This document shows positions 8,148 through 17,516 of a DNA stretch of 64,000 nt, piece after piece (positions within the stretch are counted from its first letter, which is position 1; each line of letters begins with the position of its first letter). The notes under the pieces were generated by a model. It ran no database searches. It saw nothing but the letters and a program-made list of their open reading frames with translations, and had not been told where the DNA came from. Source of the stretch: Micromonospora kangleipakensis (GTDB lineage: Bacteria; Actinomycetota; Actinomycetes; Mycobacteriales; Micromonosporaceae); assembly GCF_004217615.1 (NCBI RefSeq), contig NZ_SHLD01000001.1, positions 1,426,001 to 1,490,000 of the forward strand. Reading direction: 5' to 3'. The position numbers and the translations under genes are program-made.

Positions 8148-9464
8148 GTGACCGACGCCGCCCGGCGCCGTGCCAACCTGTTCGCCCGCCGCTCGTGGGC
8201 CGAGACCAGTCGCATCTCCGCCATCCTCCGCAAGGAGACGGTCGGCGGGGCGCTGCTGCTCGCCGGCGCGCTGCTGGCCCTGGTCTGGTCGAACTCGCCC
8301 TGGTCGGAGGGGTACCGGGCACTGCGCGACCTCCGCCTCGGTCCGGCTTCGCTGCACCTGGACCTCAGCATGGCCACCTGGGCCGCCGACGGGCTGCTGG
8401 CGATCTTCTTCTTCGTCGCCGGGCTGGAACTCAAGCGCGAGTTCGTCGCCGGTGACCTGCGGGACCCGCGCCGGGCCGCGGTGCCCGTGGCGGCGGCGGC
8501 GGGCGGGGTGGTCGTACCGGCCGTGCTCTACCTCCTGATCGCGGGCGGCGCCGGCGCGAAGGGGTGGGCGATCCCGACCGCGACCGACATCGCCTTCGCC
8601 CTCGCCGTGCTGGCCGTGGTGGGCCGCTTCCTGCCGTCGGCGCTGCGCACCTTCCTGCTCACCCTGGCGGTCGTCGACGACCTGCTCGCGATCGTGATCA
8701 TCGCCGTCTTCTACACCGCACACCTGTCCGTCGTCCCGCTGCTCGGCGCGCTGGTCCCGCTCGCGATCTTCGCCGTGCTGGTGCAGCGGCGGGTCCGGTC
8801 CTGGTGGCTGCTCCTGCCGCTGGCGGCCGTGACCTGGGCGTTGGTGCACGCGTCCGGGGTGCACGCCACCGTGGCCGGCATCCTGCTGGCCTTCACCGTC
8901 CCGGTGATCCGCAGTCAGGCCGCGGGCGGTCCCGACGCCGGCCCGGGCCTGGCCGAGCACTTCGAGCACCGGTTCCGGCCGATCTCCGCCGGCGTCGCGG
9001 TGCCGGTCTTCGCGTTCCTCTCCGCCGGGGTCACCATCGGCGGCATCGCCGGCCTGGCCACCGCGCTGACCGACCGGGTCGCGCTCGGCATCGTCGTCGG
9101 CCTGGTGGTCGGCAAACCGGTCGGCATCATGACCGCCACCTGGCTGGTCTCCCGCTTCACCCGGGCGGATCTGGACGAGGGCCTCAACTGGCTCGACGTG
9201 CTCGGCCTGGCGCTGCTCGGCGGTATCGGGTTCACCGTGTCGCTGCTGATCGGCGAGCTGGCGTTCGGCCTGGGCAGTGAACGCGACGGGCACGTCAAGG
9301 TCGCCGTGCTCGCCGGGTCGCTGCTCGCCGCGACGGTGGCCACGGTCATCCTGCGCGCCCGCGGCCGCCTCTACCGCCGGCTGTACGAGGCGGAGACCGT
9401 CGACCGCGACCACGACGGCGTGCCGGACATCTACCAACGGGAGTCCGACCGGCCGACCGGCTGA
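8148..9464 (+). CDS. nhaA: Na+/H+ antiporter NhaA
   Basis: This 438-aa inner-membrane protein exchanges Na+ or Li+ for protons. The GTG start is preceded by GAGGAGA at good spacing. Family landmarks are [13 protein letters not shown] near 85-98, [14 protein letters not shown] near 145, and the paired transport aspartates Asp177-Asp178 in [12 protein letters not shown], equivalent to E. coli Asp163/164. [16 protein letters not shown] follows. About twelve hydrophobic segments are visible, and a charged C-terminal tail ([15 protein letters not shown]) extends beyond the core. The gene stands alone, divergent from the RsbA-like gene, and fits with the kdp, CorA and K+ channel genes elsewhere in the window. 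Confidence 0.97.
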   Translation: MTDAARRRANLFARRSWAETSRISAILRKETVGGALLLAGALLALVWSNSPWSEGYRALRDLRLGPASLHLDLSMATWAADGLLAIFFFVAGLELKREFVAGDLRDPRRAAVPVAAAAGGVVVPAVLYLLIAGGAGAKGWAIPTATDIAFALAVLAVVGRFLPSALRTFLLTLAVVDDLLAIVIIAVFYTAHLSVVPLLGALVPLAIFAVLVQRRVRSWWLLLPLAAVTWALVHASGVHATVAGILLAFTVPVIRSQAAGGPDAGPGLAEHFEHRFRPISAGVAVPVFAFLSAGVTIGGIAGLATALTDRVALGIVVGLVVGKPVGIMTATWLVSRFTRADLDEGLNWLDVLGLALLGGIGFTVSLLIGELAFGLGSERDGHVKVAVLAGSLLAATVATVILRARGRLYRRLYEAETVDRDHDGVPDIYQRESDRPTG

Positions 9465-9502
9465 CGCGAGGCCGTTGCGGCGGGTCCCGCTCCGGCGACC
9501 GG

Positions 9503-9787
9503 TCACGCCTCCCGGCGGTGGTGACCGAGGTCCGCCCAGAGTCGCTCCTCCACCGGCGACATCGGCACGTGGGCCGCGAGCCGCTCGGGATGCCCCGACG
9601 CCGGGGCGGTCACCGTCGGGGCCGCGCCTTCCGGGTCCGGCGCGGCGGCGGGTGGCGGCAGGATCAGGCCGGTGTAGCTGGCCCCGCAGTGTTGCAGGCC
9701 CAGCCACAGTGTCCGCGACACCGTCCGGAGCCATCGCACGTACCGTGCCGGCACCGACCTCACCACCCACACCGACTCTGCCCGCAT
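9503..9787 (-). CDS. Small hypothetical protein, DUF6059-like
   Basis: 94 aa from ATG 9787. The N-terminal half is amphipathic (SVPARYVRWLRTVSRTLWLG), then a Pro/Ala linker, then SGHPERLAAHVPMSPVEERLWADL. That last pattern resembles small actinobacterial proteins I remember as DUF6059, some of which sit beside SARP regulators. It is convergent with nhaA, with only 38 bases between stops. Family assignment is from memory and uncertain, but the composition is protein-like. Confidence 0.5.
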   Translation of the reverse strand: MRAESVWVVRSVPARYVRWLRTVSRTLWLGLQHCGASYTGLILPPPAAAPDPEGAAPTVTAPASGHPERLAAHVPMSPVEERLWADLGHHRREA

Positions 9788-9927
9788 CGCTCCGACGCCC
9801 GCCGGCGCCGGGTGTCCATGGTCGGTGGACCGGCTCGAGGAACGCTCGACGTGGCGGCGTGCCCCTCAATCGTCGCCGCCTGCCCGCCCTGTTCCGCAAC
9901 CCCGCAGCCCCGACGCACGCCACCACC

Positions 9928-9952
9928 GACAAGAAGATTTGTCTTGACAAGA
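9928..9952 (+). promoter_or_regulatory. AT-rich overlapping inverted repeats upstream of the ArsR-family gene
   Basis: GACAA (9928) and TTGTC (9939) form one inverted repeat with a 6-base spacer, and TCTTGACAAGA (9942-9952) is a second, perfect one. The patch is strikingly AT-rich for this genome and lies 27 bases before the regulator's ATG at 9979, consistent with an autoregulatory operator. TTGACA at 9944 could serve as -35, but no clear -10 follows. Confidence 0.5.
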
Positions 9953-9978
9953 AAAGTCGTCGGTGGGAGAGTCAGGTC

Positions 9979-10587
9979 ATGTTCGACATCGCAGTGATCG
10001 AGGACCCGGCGGCGGCCGAGGCGTCGCTGGACCCGACGCGGGCCCGGCTGCTGGCCGCACTCGCCGAGCCCGCCTCGGCGACGGCGCTCGCCGCCCGGGT
10101 CGGCCTGCCCCGGCAGAAGGTCAACTACCACCTCCGCGCGCTCGAGCAGCACGGCCTGATCGAGCTGGTGGAGGAGCGCCGCAAGGGCAACGTCACCGAG
10201 CGGGTCATGCGGGCCACCGCCGCGTCGTACGTGATCTCGCCGATGGCCCTCGCCGCCGTACGGCCCAACCCGGCCCAGTCGCCGGACCGGCTCTCCGCGC
10301 GGTGGCTGCTGGCGGTCGCCGCCCGTCTCGTGCAGGACGTCGGCACGCTGATCACCGGCGCGGAGCGGGCGCGGAAGCCGGTGGCGACCTTCACCGTCGA
10401 CGCCACCGTCCGGTTCGCCTCGGCGAGCGACCGGGCCGCGTTCGCCGAGGAGCTGGCGTCCACGGTCACCGCCCTCGTCGGGAGGTACCACGACGAGAAG
10501 GCCCCCGGCGGCCGCGAGCACCGGGTGGTGCTCGCCCTGCACCCCAGCGTCAACGCCCCGACCGACCACGAATCCGAGGAGTCCTGA
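9979..10587 (+). CDS. ArsR-type winged-helix transcriptional regulator
   Basis: 202 aa. An N-terminal winged helix-turn-helix (DPTRARLLAALAEPASATAL, then GLPRQKVNYHLRALEQHGLIEL and wing VEERRKGNVTERVMRAT) is followed by a C-terminal region of unknown ligand. No metal-binding Cys motif is present, so it is not a metal sensor. The ATG at 9979 follows GGGAGA. One base separates its stop from the DUF6069 gene, and the SRPBCC gene follows. ArsR-SRPBCC pairs are common in actinobacteria, so it likely controls this three-gene unit and itself. Confidence 0.88.
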   Translation: MFDIAVIEDPAAAEASLDPTRARLLAALAEPASATALAARVGLPRQKVNYHLRALEQHGLIELVEERRKGNVTERVMRATAASYVISPMALAAVRPNPAQSPDRLSARWLLAVAARLVQDVGTLITGAERARKPVATFTVDATVRFASASDRAAFAEELASTVTALVGRYHDEKAPGGREHRVVLALHPSVNAPTDHESEES

Positions 10588-10588
10588 C

Positions 10589-11047
10589 ATGACCGCCATG
10601 ACCAGCCCGATCGCCTCGCGGACCCGGCCGACCCTTCCGCTGAGCGCCACAGCCCGGCGCCGCCGGCAGCGCGTCCTGGGGGTGGGTGCCGCGGTGGCCG
10701 CGAACAGCCTGCTCTACCTGGCCGCCCGCGCGGCCGGCGCCGACTTCGTGCTGACCGACCCGGGCGCGACGGAGGCCCACCCGCTGATCCTGCCGGAGAT
10801 CGCGGTCTTCAGCCTGGTCTTCGCGCTGCTCGGCTGGGGCGCCCTCGCGCTGCTCGAGCGGTTCACCCGCCACGCGCGAATCGTCTGGGGGGTGCTGGCC
10901 GGCACGGTGCTGCTGGCCTCCTTCGTCCCGATCTTCATCGAGCGGGCCACCGTGGACACCCGGATCATGCTGGGCGTCCTGCACGTCGTGGTGGCCCTGG
11001 CACTGCTGCCGATGCTGCGCCGGCCGGCCCCGGCGGACGCCCGCTGA
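10589..11047 (+). CDS. DUF6069-family four-helix membrane protein
   Basis: 152 aa. After a basic N-terminus (ARRRRQRVLG) there are four hydrophobic helices at about residues 30-50, 70-90, 100-120 and 125-142, separated by short Arg-rich loops. The layout fits the small actinobacterial DUF6069 membrane proteins. The start ATG is one base after the regulator's stop, so it is co-transcribed. Function is unknown. Confidence 0.75.
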   Translation: MTAMTSPIASRTRPTLPLSATARRRRQRVLGVGAAVAANSLLYLAARAAGADFVLTDPGATEAHPLILPEIAVFSLVFALLGWGALALLERFTRHARIVWGVLAGTVLLASFVPIFIERATVDTRIMLGVLHVVVALALLPMLRRPAPADAR

Positions 11048-11175
11048 CCCGCACCGTCCGGCAGGCCCCTGACGCGGTGGCCGCCATTCCGCCGGCGGCG
11101 GTGCCCGTCGCCGGCGACCAGATCCCGACCCGACAACGACACGTCACGACCACACCCGACAGAAGGGCACCGATC

Positions 11176-11934
11176 ATGGGACACCACTTCGAGCTGCACA
11201 AGGACATCGAGCTGGCCGCCACTCCCGAGCAGGTGTGGGAGGCCATCGCCACCGGCCCGGGCATCGACTCGTGGTTCATGGGTCGCAGCGAGGTGGAGGC
11301 GGTCGAGGGCGGACGGACCAGCCTGACCATGGCCGGCCACGTCAACGAGGCGACGGTCACCGCGTGGGAGCCCGGCAAGCGGTTCGCGAACCGCACCGAG
11401 CCCGGGCCGGACGGCAGCTTCATGGCGATCGAATACCTCATCGAGGGTCGCGACCAGGGCACCACGGTGCTGCGGCTCGTCCAGAGCGGCGTCCTCGGGG
11501 ACAACTGGGAGACCGAGTACGAGGCGATGAAGGTCGGCTGGGACATGTACCTCGGGACGCTGGCGGCCTACCTCAGCCACTTCGCCGGCCGGACCGGCAC
11601 CCCGGTCACGGCGTTCCGCCCCGGGGCCGGCGCCCCGGACCAGGTGTGGGCGGCGGTGACCGGCGCCTTCGGCATCTCCGGCCCGGTCCGCGAGGGGGAG
11701 CCGGTCCGGCTCACCGTCGACGGCCTGCCGCCGATCGAGGGTGTCGTCGACCTCGCCGGCCTGCCGACCTACTTCGGGGTCCGCACCGCCGACGCGCTCT
11801 ACCGGTTCCTCCACTCCGGCAGCGATCGGGGCGACACCCTGGTCCTCGGCCACCACATCTTCGGCGCTGGCCAGGACCCGGCCCGGACCGACCAGGCCTG
11901 GCAGAACTGGTTGGCCACGCTCCCCATCGGCTGA
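11176..11934 (+). CDS. SRPBCC (AHSA1-like) domain protein
   Basis: 252 aa from ATG 11176, preceded by GAAGGG. The N-terminal 140 residues are a START/AHSA1-like fold: ELAATPEQVWEAIATGPGID, SWFMG, then GKRFANR and the long C-terminal helix EAMKVGWDMYLGTLAAYLSHF. The last 100 residues appear to be a second, diverged repeat of the fold (APDQVWAAVTGAF to QAWQNWLATLPIG). Such proteins bind small hydrophobic ligands. It closes the ArsR-DUF6069 unit. An in-frame upstream start at 11077 gives no domain and was not used. Confidence 0.85.
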   Translation: MGHHFELHKDIELAATPEQVWEAIATGPGIDSWFMGRSEVEAVEGGRTSLTMAGHVNEATVTAWEPGKRFANRTEPGPDGSFMAIEYLIEGRDQGTTVLRLVQSGVLGDNWETEYEAMKVGWDMYLGTLAAYLSHFAGRTGTPVTAFRPGAGAPDQVWAAVTGAFGISGPVREGEPVRLTVDGLPPIEGVVDLAGLPTYFGVRTADALYRFLHSGSDRGDTLVLGHHIFGAGQDPARTDQAWQNWLATLPIG

Positions 11935-11963
11935 GCAGAGCCGGCAGAGGTAGCCGGCGCCAG

Positions 11964-12000
11964 CCGGGAGCGGCCTTCTCCGCGGAGGGGCCGCTTCCGG
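11964..12000 (+). terminator. Stem-loop terminator after the SRPBCC gene
   Basis: CCGGGAGCGGCC (11964) pairs with GGCCGCTTCCGG (11989) over 12 positions, including one G-U wobble, with a 13-base loop. It lies 30 bases after the stop. There is no U-tract, as is usual in high-GC actinomycetes. Confidence 0.6.
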
Positions 12001-12023
12001 CTGTCGGCGGTCCGTCCTGGAGC

Positions 12024-12240
12024 GCCGTCATCCGAACTCAGGCGGGCCTCCGTGCCCGGATACCCGGGCAGGTCCACCGGGCCGAGGATCGTCACCTCGT
12101 CGCCCGGCGACCGGTACTCCTTGCAGCTCTGCGCCGCCGCCTTCACCTGGGCGGTCACGTCGGTACCGGGCTACTGGGACGGGCTGACCGGCGATGCCGA
12201 CGCGCTCGGCGTCGCGTCATCGGACCTGAGCCCGAACATG
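12024..12240 (-). pseudogene. Probable remnant of a small exported or lipid-anchored protein
   Basis: On the minus strand a Ser/Ala/Pro linker (PSASASPVSP) is followed by an in-frame TAG, then DVTAQVKAAAQSCKEYR, SPGDEVTILGPVDLPGYPG. The second half is unusually protein-like and shares the frame of the linker, so this looks like a broken gene. No family is recognised. The alternative is chance coding-like composition. Confidence 0.3.
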
Positions 12241-12366
12241 CGCTGTCGGAAGGGATCGGCCCGATCCGATACACGATGTTGGCACCGCGGGCCGCACTTT
12301 TCACGCACCTTCACGCGACGGGGAAGGGCCTCCCGGAACGGCTTCGGACGTGGCTGCCGGCGGGTC

Positions 12367-12388
12367 GTCAAAGCGACGTCAAAAATCC
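12367..12388 (+). promoter_or_regulatory. 11-bp tandem repeat upstream of the small membrane gene
   Basis: GTCAAAGCGAC at 12367 is followed directly by GTCAAAAATCC at 12378. The pair closely resembles the repeat upstream of kdp at 13339 and, on the other strand, the one at 26173. It lies 112 bases before the GTG at 12500, a distance similar to that in kdp. Confidence 0.5.
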
Positions 12389-12499
12389 TCCGCCGGGCGT
12401 AGCGAACGTGTGAAAGCCATCGACACGGCTGCCGCCCGGGACTGGTATGGCCGGAGAAGGGCCTGAGGTACGGGTCCGCGCCGTCGCCGGAGGCGTGCT

Positions 12500-12967
12500 G
12501 TGTCTGTCGATCGAGATCAGGAAATCGGGGCGTACGGGGGGCCGACGCCTGCGGGGATCAGCGTCGCGGTCGGCTGGGCGGTGATGGTCGGGACCGTGCT
12601 GCTGAGTGCTGCCCTGTTCCCGCCGGTGGACCTCCCGGCGCGGGCGCTCCTCGTCGCCGTCGCCGCCGGGGCGTACGCGGCGCTGGTGGCGGATTTGCGG
12701 GCGGTCGCCGCGGTGACGGCCCTGGCGATGGCCACGTTCGTCGGGTTCCTCGCGCACCGGTTCGGTGAGCTGACCGGGGGCGGTGGCGCCTGGACCTACG
12801 CGGCGTTGATCGCGTTCGCCGCGGTCCTCGGCGCCGGTTACCGGCAGCTGCGTTCGATGGCCTCGGCCGATGGGGAGGAGGCAGCTCGGTACCCGTCGGT
12901 GGCCAGGCCCCGTACCAACGTCGTCGCGCCGCCGGACGACGCGCCGGGCGGTCCCGGTGCGGCGTGA
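12500..12967 (+). CDS. Small integral membrane protein of unknown function
   Basis: 155 aa from GTG 12500, with GGAGG eight bases upstream. Four hydrophobic stretches span about residues 20-120 (AVGWAVMVGTVLLSAALF; ALLVAVAAGAYAALVA; AVTALAMATFVGFL; TYAALIAFAAVLGAGY). A cytosolic charged and Pro-rich tail follows. The topology recalls the DUF4118-type four-helix block of KdpD, but I see no sequence signature to prove it. It precedes the kdp operon in the same direction and has a matching upstream tandem repeat, which suggests co-regulation. Function unknown. Confidence 0.65.
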   Translation: MSVDRDQEIGAYGGPTPAGISVAVGWAVMVGTVLLSAALFPPVDLPARALLVAVAAGAYAALVADLRAVAAVTALAMATFVGFLAHRFGELTGGGGAWTYAALIAFAAVLGAGYRQLRSMASADGEEAARYPSVARPRTNVVAPPDDAPGGPGAA

Positions 12968-13016
12968 GTCCGCCGAAGCCGCCGAGGACGGGACGACCGG
13001 TGCGGTCGGCGCCGGC

Positions 13017-13296
13017 CTGTCGATCGCCGTGGAGCTGGTGACCGGGCGTGGCCAGGACCGGTGGCCACGGCCCGGTCGCGTCTTCGCGGCCAGCTCGGCG
13101 CACACCTTCGCCGACCTCGCGGAGGCGATCGACGTCGCCTCCGGCCGCCGGGACGCCGTACCCGCTGCGCGGTTGGGGAGCGGTCCCGGACCAGTACGGG
13201 CGGAACCTCCCCGACGACCACGCCCTGACCTGCCCGTCGCGGCGTCCGACGGCGGACCTGCCGCCCCTCCCGCCGTCGTGGCACGCGCGCCGCTGA
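13017..13296 (+). pseudogene. Remnant of a plasmid pRiA4b ORF-3-like gene
   Basis: VELVTGRGQDRWPRPGRVFA and ASSAHTFADLAEAIDVA resemble the N-terminus of the pRiA4b ORF-3 family (pattern WPRPGR-SSAHTF-LA-AI). The similarity then stops, and a different frame supplies a tail-like DLPPLPPSWHARR before a stop at 13296. The middle of the gene appears deleted and frameshifted. It lies between the membrane gene and kdp. Confidence 0.4.
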
Positions 13297-13338
13297 GCGC
13301 TGGGCGGCGTGACCACCTTCACCCGATCAGGGGCCTGC

Positions 13339-13360
13339 GTCAAAAGCGCGTCAAGAATCG
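13339..13360 (+). promoter_or_regulatory. 11-bp tandem repeat in the kdp promoter region
   Basis: GTCAAAAGCGC at 13339 is followed by GTCAAGAATCG at 13350. A possible -10 (TTATAG at about 13381) lies some 21 bases downstream, the geometry expected for an activator of the OmpR/PhoB class such as KdpE. The first kdp-operon start is at 13479. Confidence 0.5.
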
Positions 13361-13478
13361 ACGGTTCCCCGTCACGGTCGCGTTATAGCCCCTGTCCTTC
13401 TAGGGGGGGTGGCGTTTTGATTGCCCGGCGCGACCGGAAGGCGGTCGTGACGAATGAATCCGCGATGAGGAGTCAGCT

Positions 13479-13562
13479 GTGTCTGACGTGGTGTTCGTGC
13501 TGGTGACGGTGGCGCTGTTCGCGGCGCTCGCCCTGGTGGTACGGGCGGTGGAGAAGCTGTGA
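13479..13562 (+). CDS. 27-aa single-helix membrane peptide leading the kdp operon
   Basis: GTG 13479 follows a GAGGAG and encodes [20 protein letters not shown] followed by VRAVEKL. This is one hydrophobic helix with a short basic/acidic tail. Its TGA overlaps the GTG of kdpF (GTGA), so it is the first cistron of the operon. I recall similar short peptides before kdpF in other actinomycetes. It may be an accessory to the Kdp pump. Too short for a database family call. Confidence 0.65.
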   Translation: MSDVVFVLVTVALFAALALVVRAVEKL

Positions 13563-13648
13563 GCGCCGTCAACGCCGTCGGCCTGGTGCTGGCGATCGGC
13601 CTGGGTGTGTTCCTGGTGGTCGCCCTGCTGTTCCCGGAGCGCTTCTGA
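13559..13648 (+). CDS. kdpF: K+-transporting ATPase subunit KdpF
   Basis: 29 aa, a single transmembrane helix ([20 protein letters not shown]) ending FPERF, the normal size and pattern of KdpF. KdpF stabilises the KdpABC complex in the membrane. It is coupled by GTGA overlap to the peptide upstream, and its TGA overlaps the ATG of kdpA. Confidence 0.9.
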   Translation: MSAVNAVGLVLAIGLGVFLVVALLFPERF

Positions 13649-15303
13649 TGACCATGACCACAGCCGGCGTCATCTTCATCCTGTCCCTGATCGCGGCGCT
13701 CGTCGCGGTCTACAAACCCTTCGGCGACTACATGTACCGGGTGGTCTCCGGCACCCGGCAGTCCCGGGTGGAACGGGGGATCTACCGGCTGGTCGGGGTC
13801 AACCCGGCCGCCGAGCAGTCCTGGGGCGTGTACGCCCGCAGCGTGCTGGCCTTCTCCGCCATCTCGATCCTGTTCCTGTACGCGTTCCAGCGGCTGCAGA
13901 ATCACCTCTGGCTGTCGCTCGGCTTCGACCCGGTGGTGCCGCACGGGGCCTGGAACACCGCGGTGTCGTTCGTGACCAACACGAACTGGCAGTCCTACTC
14001 GGGTGAGTCGACGATGGGCCACCTGGTGCAGATGGCCGGGCTGGCGGTGCAGAACTTCGTCTCCGCCGCCGTCGGCATCGCGGTCGCGGTGGCGCTGGTG
14101 CGCGGCTTCGCCCGCAGCCGCACGGGCGAGCTGGGCAACTTCTGGGTGGACCTGACCCGGATCACGCTGCGGATCCTGCTGCCGATCGCGGTGCTGGGCG
14201 CGCTCGCCCTGATGATCGGTGGCGCGGTGCAGAACCTCTCGGGCGGCACCGACGTGACCACGCTGACCGGCGGCACGCAGACGATCACCGGCGGGCCGGT
14301 GGCCAGCCAGGAGGTGATCAAGGAACTCGGCACCAACGGCGGCGGCTTCTACAACGTCAACAGCGCGCACCCGTTCGAGAACCCGACCGCGTGGACCAAC
14401 TGGTTGCAGCTCTTCCTGATCCTGCTGATCCCGTTCAGCCTGCCCCGGGTCTTCGGCCGGATGGTCGGGCAGAACCGGCAGGGCTACGCGATCGCGGCCG
14501 TGATGGGGATCCTGGCGGTCGGCAGCATCGCCCTGACCAACGTCTTCGAGCTCGCCGGGCACGGCACCGTGCCGCAGGCGGTCGGCGCGGCGCTGGAGGG
14601 CAAGGAGGTGCGGTTCGACGTGTCGAACTCGGCCACCTTCGCCGCCGCCACCACGTTGACCTCGACCGGCGCGGTGAACTCGTTCCACGACTCGTTCACC
14701 TCGCTCGGCGGCATGATGACCATGGTCAACATGATGCTCGGCGAGGTCGCGCCCGGCGGTACCGGTTCCGGTCTCTACGGCCTGCTCATCCTCGCGGTGA
14801 TCACCGTCTTCGTCGCCGGCCTGATGGTCGGCCGCACCCCGGAGTACCTGGGCAAGAAGATCGGATCGCGGGAGATCAAGTTCGCCTCGCTGTACTTCCT
14901 GATCACCCCGGCGCTGGTGCTGATCGGCACCGCGGCCGCGTTCGCGACCGGCAACAACTCGACGGCGCTCAACGTCGGACAGCACGGGCTGTCCGAGGTG
15001 CTCTACGCGTTCACCTCGGCGAGCAACAACAACGGCTCCGCCTTCGCCGGCATCACGGTCAACACCACCTGGTGGGACACCGCGCTGGGCCTGTGCATGC
15101 TGCTCGGCCGGTTCCTGCCGATCATCTTCGTGCTCGCGCTGGCCGGCTCGCTGGCCCGCCAGGCACCCACCCCCGCCTCCGAGGGCACCCTGCCGACCCA
15201 CCGACCGCTGTTCATCGGAATGGTCGTCGGCGTCACGGTGATCCTCGTTGCGCTGACCTTCCTGCCCGCACTCGCTCTCGGCCCGCTGGCCGAAGGGCTG
15301 TGA
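13648..15303 (+). CDS. kdpA: K+-transporting ATPase channel-like subunit KdpA
   Basis: 551 aa, normal for KdpA, which forms the K+-selective pathway of the high-affinity Kdp pump. Family landmarks include [19 protein letters not shown] (first filter region), [19 protein letters not shown] (second), and later [12 protein letters not shown]. About ten transmembrane segments are visible. ATG 13648 overlaps the kdpF stop, and the TGA at 15301 overlaps a possible GTG of kdpB. Confidence 0.98.
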   Translation: MTMTTAGVIFILSLIAALVAVYKPFGDYMYRVVSGTRQSRVERGIYRLVGVNPAAEQSWGVYARSVLAFSAISILFLYAFQRLQNHLWLSLGFDPVVPHGAWNTAVSFVTNTNWQSYSGESTMGHLVQMAGLAVQNFVSAAVGIAVAVALVRGFARSRTGELGNFWVDLTRITLRILLPIAVLGALALMIGGAVQNLSGGTDVTTLTGGTQTITGGPVASQEVIKELGTNGGGFYNVNSAHPFENPTAWTNWLQLFLILLIPFSLPRVFGRMVGQNRQGYAIAAVMGILAVGSIALTNVFELAGHGTVPQAVGAALEGKEVRFDVSNSATFAAATTLTSTGAVNSFHDSFTSLGGMMTMVNMMLGEVAPGGTGSGLYGLLILAVITVFVAGLMVGRTPEYLGKKIGSREIKFASLYFLITPALVLIGTAAAFATGNNSTALNVGQHGLSEVLYAFTSASNNNGSAFAGITVNTTWWDTALGLCMLLGRFLPIIFVLALAGSLARQAPTPASEGTLPTHRPLFIGMVVGVTVILVALTFLPALALGPLAEGL

Positions 15304-15323
15304 CCACCATGAGGAACAAGGAC

Positions 15324-17516
15324 ATGTCCGTCACGCCAGTGACATCCGGGACCGAAGAACAGCCGACCGCCGGCACTCCGGCCACCCACGGCAACCGGGT
15401 CGGCGGGGGCCTGCTCGACCCCAAGCAGCTCATCAGGTCGCTGCCGGACGCGCTGCGCAAGCTCGACCCGCGCACCCTGTGGCGCAACCCGGTGATGCTG
15501 ATCGTCGAGATCGGCGCCGCGTTCACCACCGTCCTGGCGGTGACCGAACCGTCGGTGTTCGCCTGGGCGATCACCGTCTGGCTCTGGCTGACCGTGCTCT
15601 TCGCCAACCTGGCCGAGGCGGTCGCCGAAGGCCGGGGCAAGGCGCAGGCCGCGGCGCTGCGGCAGGCGAAGAGGGACACCATCGCCACCCGGCTGATCGG
15701 CTGGACGCCCGGCGCCGCGGCGAACACCTACCGCGACGAGGCCGTGCCGGCCCCCGCGCTGAAGCAGGGCGACGTCGTCCTGGTGGAGGCGGGCGGGATC
15801 ATCCCGGGCGACGGCGACGTGGTCGAGGGCATCGCCAGCGTGGACGAGTCCGCCATCACCGGCGAGTCCGCCCCGGTGATCCGGGAGTCCGGTGGCGACC
15901 GCAGCGCGGTCACCGGCGGCACCAAGGTGCTCTCCGACCGGATCATCGTCAAGATCACCCAGAAGCCGGGGGAGAGCTTCATCGACCGGATGATCGCCCT
16001 GGTGGAGGGCGCCAACCGGCAGAAGACGCCGAACGAGATCGCGCTGAACATCCTGCTCGCCGCGCTCACGATCATCTTCCTGCTGGCCGTGGTCACCCTC
16101 CAGCCCCTGGCGATCTTCTCCAAGGCCTACCAGGCGGCGGCCCCGGACACCGGCGCCATCACCGACGGCGGGGTCACCGGCGTCGTCCTGGTGTCGCTGC
16201 TGGTCTGCCTGATCCCGACCACCATCGGGGCGCTGCTCTCCGCTATCGGCATCGCCGGCATGGACCGCCTGGTCCAGCGCAACGTCCTCGCCATGAGCGG
16301 CCGCGCGGTCGAGGCCGCCGGCGACGTCAACACCCTGCTGCTCGACAAGACCGGCACCATCACCCTGGGCAACCGGCAGGCCGCCGAGTTCCTGCCCGTC
16401 GAGGGCGTGACCGCCGAGCAGGTCGCCGACGCCGCCCAGCTGTCCAGCCTCGCCGACGAGACCCCCGAGGGGCGCTCGGTCGTCGTGCTCGCCAAGAACG
16501 CCTTCGGGCTGCGGGAGCGCGAGCCGGGCGTCATCCCGCACGCCACCTTCGTGCCGTTCACCGCGCAGACCCGGATGAGCGGCGTGGACCTCGGCGCGGA
16601 GAGCGTCGCCGGCGGGGTCCGCCGGATCCGCAAGGGCGCCGCCGCCGCGGTGATGAAGTGGGTACGCGAGAACGGCGGTCACCCGACCGAGCAGGTCGGC
16701 CAACTCGTCGACGAGATCAGCGGCATCGGCGGCACCCCGCTGGTGGTCGCCGAGCACCTCGACGGGGAGGCGGCCCGCACCCTGGGCGTCATCCACCTCA
16801 AGGACGTGGTCAAGACCGGCATGCGGGAGCGGTTCGACGAGATGCGCCGGATGGGCATCCGGACCGTGATGATCACCGGCGACAACCCGCGTACGGCGAA
16901 GGCGATCGCCGACGAGGCCGGCGTGGACGACTTCCTCGCCGAGGCCACCCCGGAGGACAAGCTCGCCCTGATCCGCAAGGAGCAGGAGGGCGGCCGGCTG
17001 GTCGCGATGACCGGCGACGGCACCAACGACGCCCCCGCCCTGGCCCAGGCCGACGTCGGCGTCGCCATGAACACCGGCACGTCGGCCGCCAAGGAGGCCG
17101 GCAACATGGTCGACCTCGACTCCGACCCGACCAAGCTGATCGAGATCGTGGAGATCGGCAAGCAGTTGCTGATCACCCGGGGAGCCTTGACGACCTTCTC
17201 CATCGCCAACGACATCGCCAAGTACTTCGCGATCATCCCGGCCATGTTCGCCGGCCTGTACCCGAGCCTGGACACGCTCAACGTGATGCGGCTGGCCAGC
17301 CCCGAGTCGGCGATCCTCTCCGCGGTGATCTTCAACGCCCTGGTGATCATCGCGCTCATCCCGCTCGCCCTGCGGGGCGTCCGCTACCGGCCCGCCGCCG
17401 CGTCGAAGCTGCTCAGCCGCAACCTGCTGGTCTACGGCCTCGGCGGCATCGTCGTGCCGTTCGTCGGCATCAAGCTCATCGACCTGCTCATCCAGTTCAT
17501 CCCAGGGATCTCGTGA
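15324..17516 (+). CDS. kdpB: K+-transporting P-type ATPase subunit KdpB
   Basis: 730 aa from ATG 15324, chosen because GAGGA sits eight bases upstream. In-frame GTG 15300 (overlapping the kdpA stop) and ATG 15309 are alternatives. KdpB hydrolyses ATP and drives K+ uptake by KdpA. The actuator motif TGES, the phosphorylation loop DKTGTIT, the nucleotide-domain motifs and the hinge [10 protein letters not shown] are intact. The membrane helices include the [21 protein letters not shown] segment typical of KdpB. It is in the middle of the kdp operon. Confidence 0.98.
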   Translation: MSVTPVTSGTEEQPTAGTPATHGNRVGGGLLDPKQLIRSLPDALRKLDPRTLWRNPVMLIVEIGAAFTTVLAVTEPSVFAWAITVWLWLTVLFANLAEAVAEGRGKAQAAALRQAKRDTIATRLIGWTPGAAANTYRDEAVPAPALKQGDVVLVEAGGIIPGDGDVVEGIASVDESAITGESAPVIRESGGDRSAVTGGTKVLSDRIIVKITQKPGESFIDRMIALVEGANRQKTPNEIALNILLAALTIIFLLAVVTLQPLAIFSKAYQAAAPDTGAITDGGVTGVVLVSLLVCLIPTTIGALLSAIGIAGMDRLVQRNVLAMSGRAVEAAGDVNTLLLDKTGTITLGNRQAAEFLPVEGVTAEQVADAAQLSSLADETPEGRSVVVLAKNAFGLREREPGVIPHATFVPFTAQTRMSGVDLGAESVAGGVRRIRKGAAAAVMKWVRENGGHPTEQVGQLVDEISGIGGTPLVVAEHLDGEAARTLGVIHLKDVVKTGMRERFDEMRRMGIRTVMITGDNPRTAKAIADEAGVDDFLAEATPEDKLALIRKEQEGGRLVAMTGDGTNDAPALAQADVGVAMNTGTSAAKEAGNMVDLDSDPTKLIEIVEIGKQLLITRGALTTFSIANDIAKYFAIIPAMFAGLYPSLDTLNVMRLASPESAILSAVIFNALVIIALIPLALRGVRYRPAAASKLLSRNLLVYGLGGIVVPFVGIKLIDLLIQFIPGIS

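Noticed and set aside
7721..8434. A 237-codon minus-strand gene upstream of the RsbA-like regulator
   Set aside because: Most of it lies opposite the start of nhaA and has no protein-like pattern. Only the last 34 codons are kept as a low-confidence leader.
8079..9950. Long minus-strand frame opposite nhaA
   Set aside because: Shadow of nhaA; His/Arg/Gly-rich composition with no motif.
9944..9972. A sigma-70 promoter starting with TTGACA before the ArsR-type gene
   Set aside because: No -10-like hexamer occurs at 16-18 bases; the sequence is better explained as an inverted-repeat operator.
13361..13478. A c-di-AMP (ydaO-type) riboswitch before kdp
   Set aside because: The region was read for the conserved ydaO core blocks and none was found.
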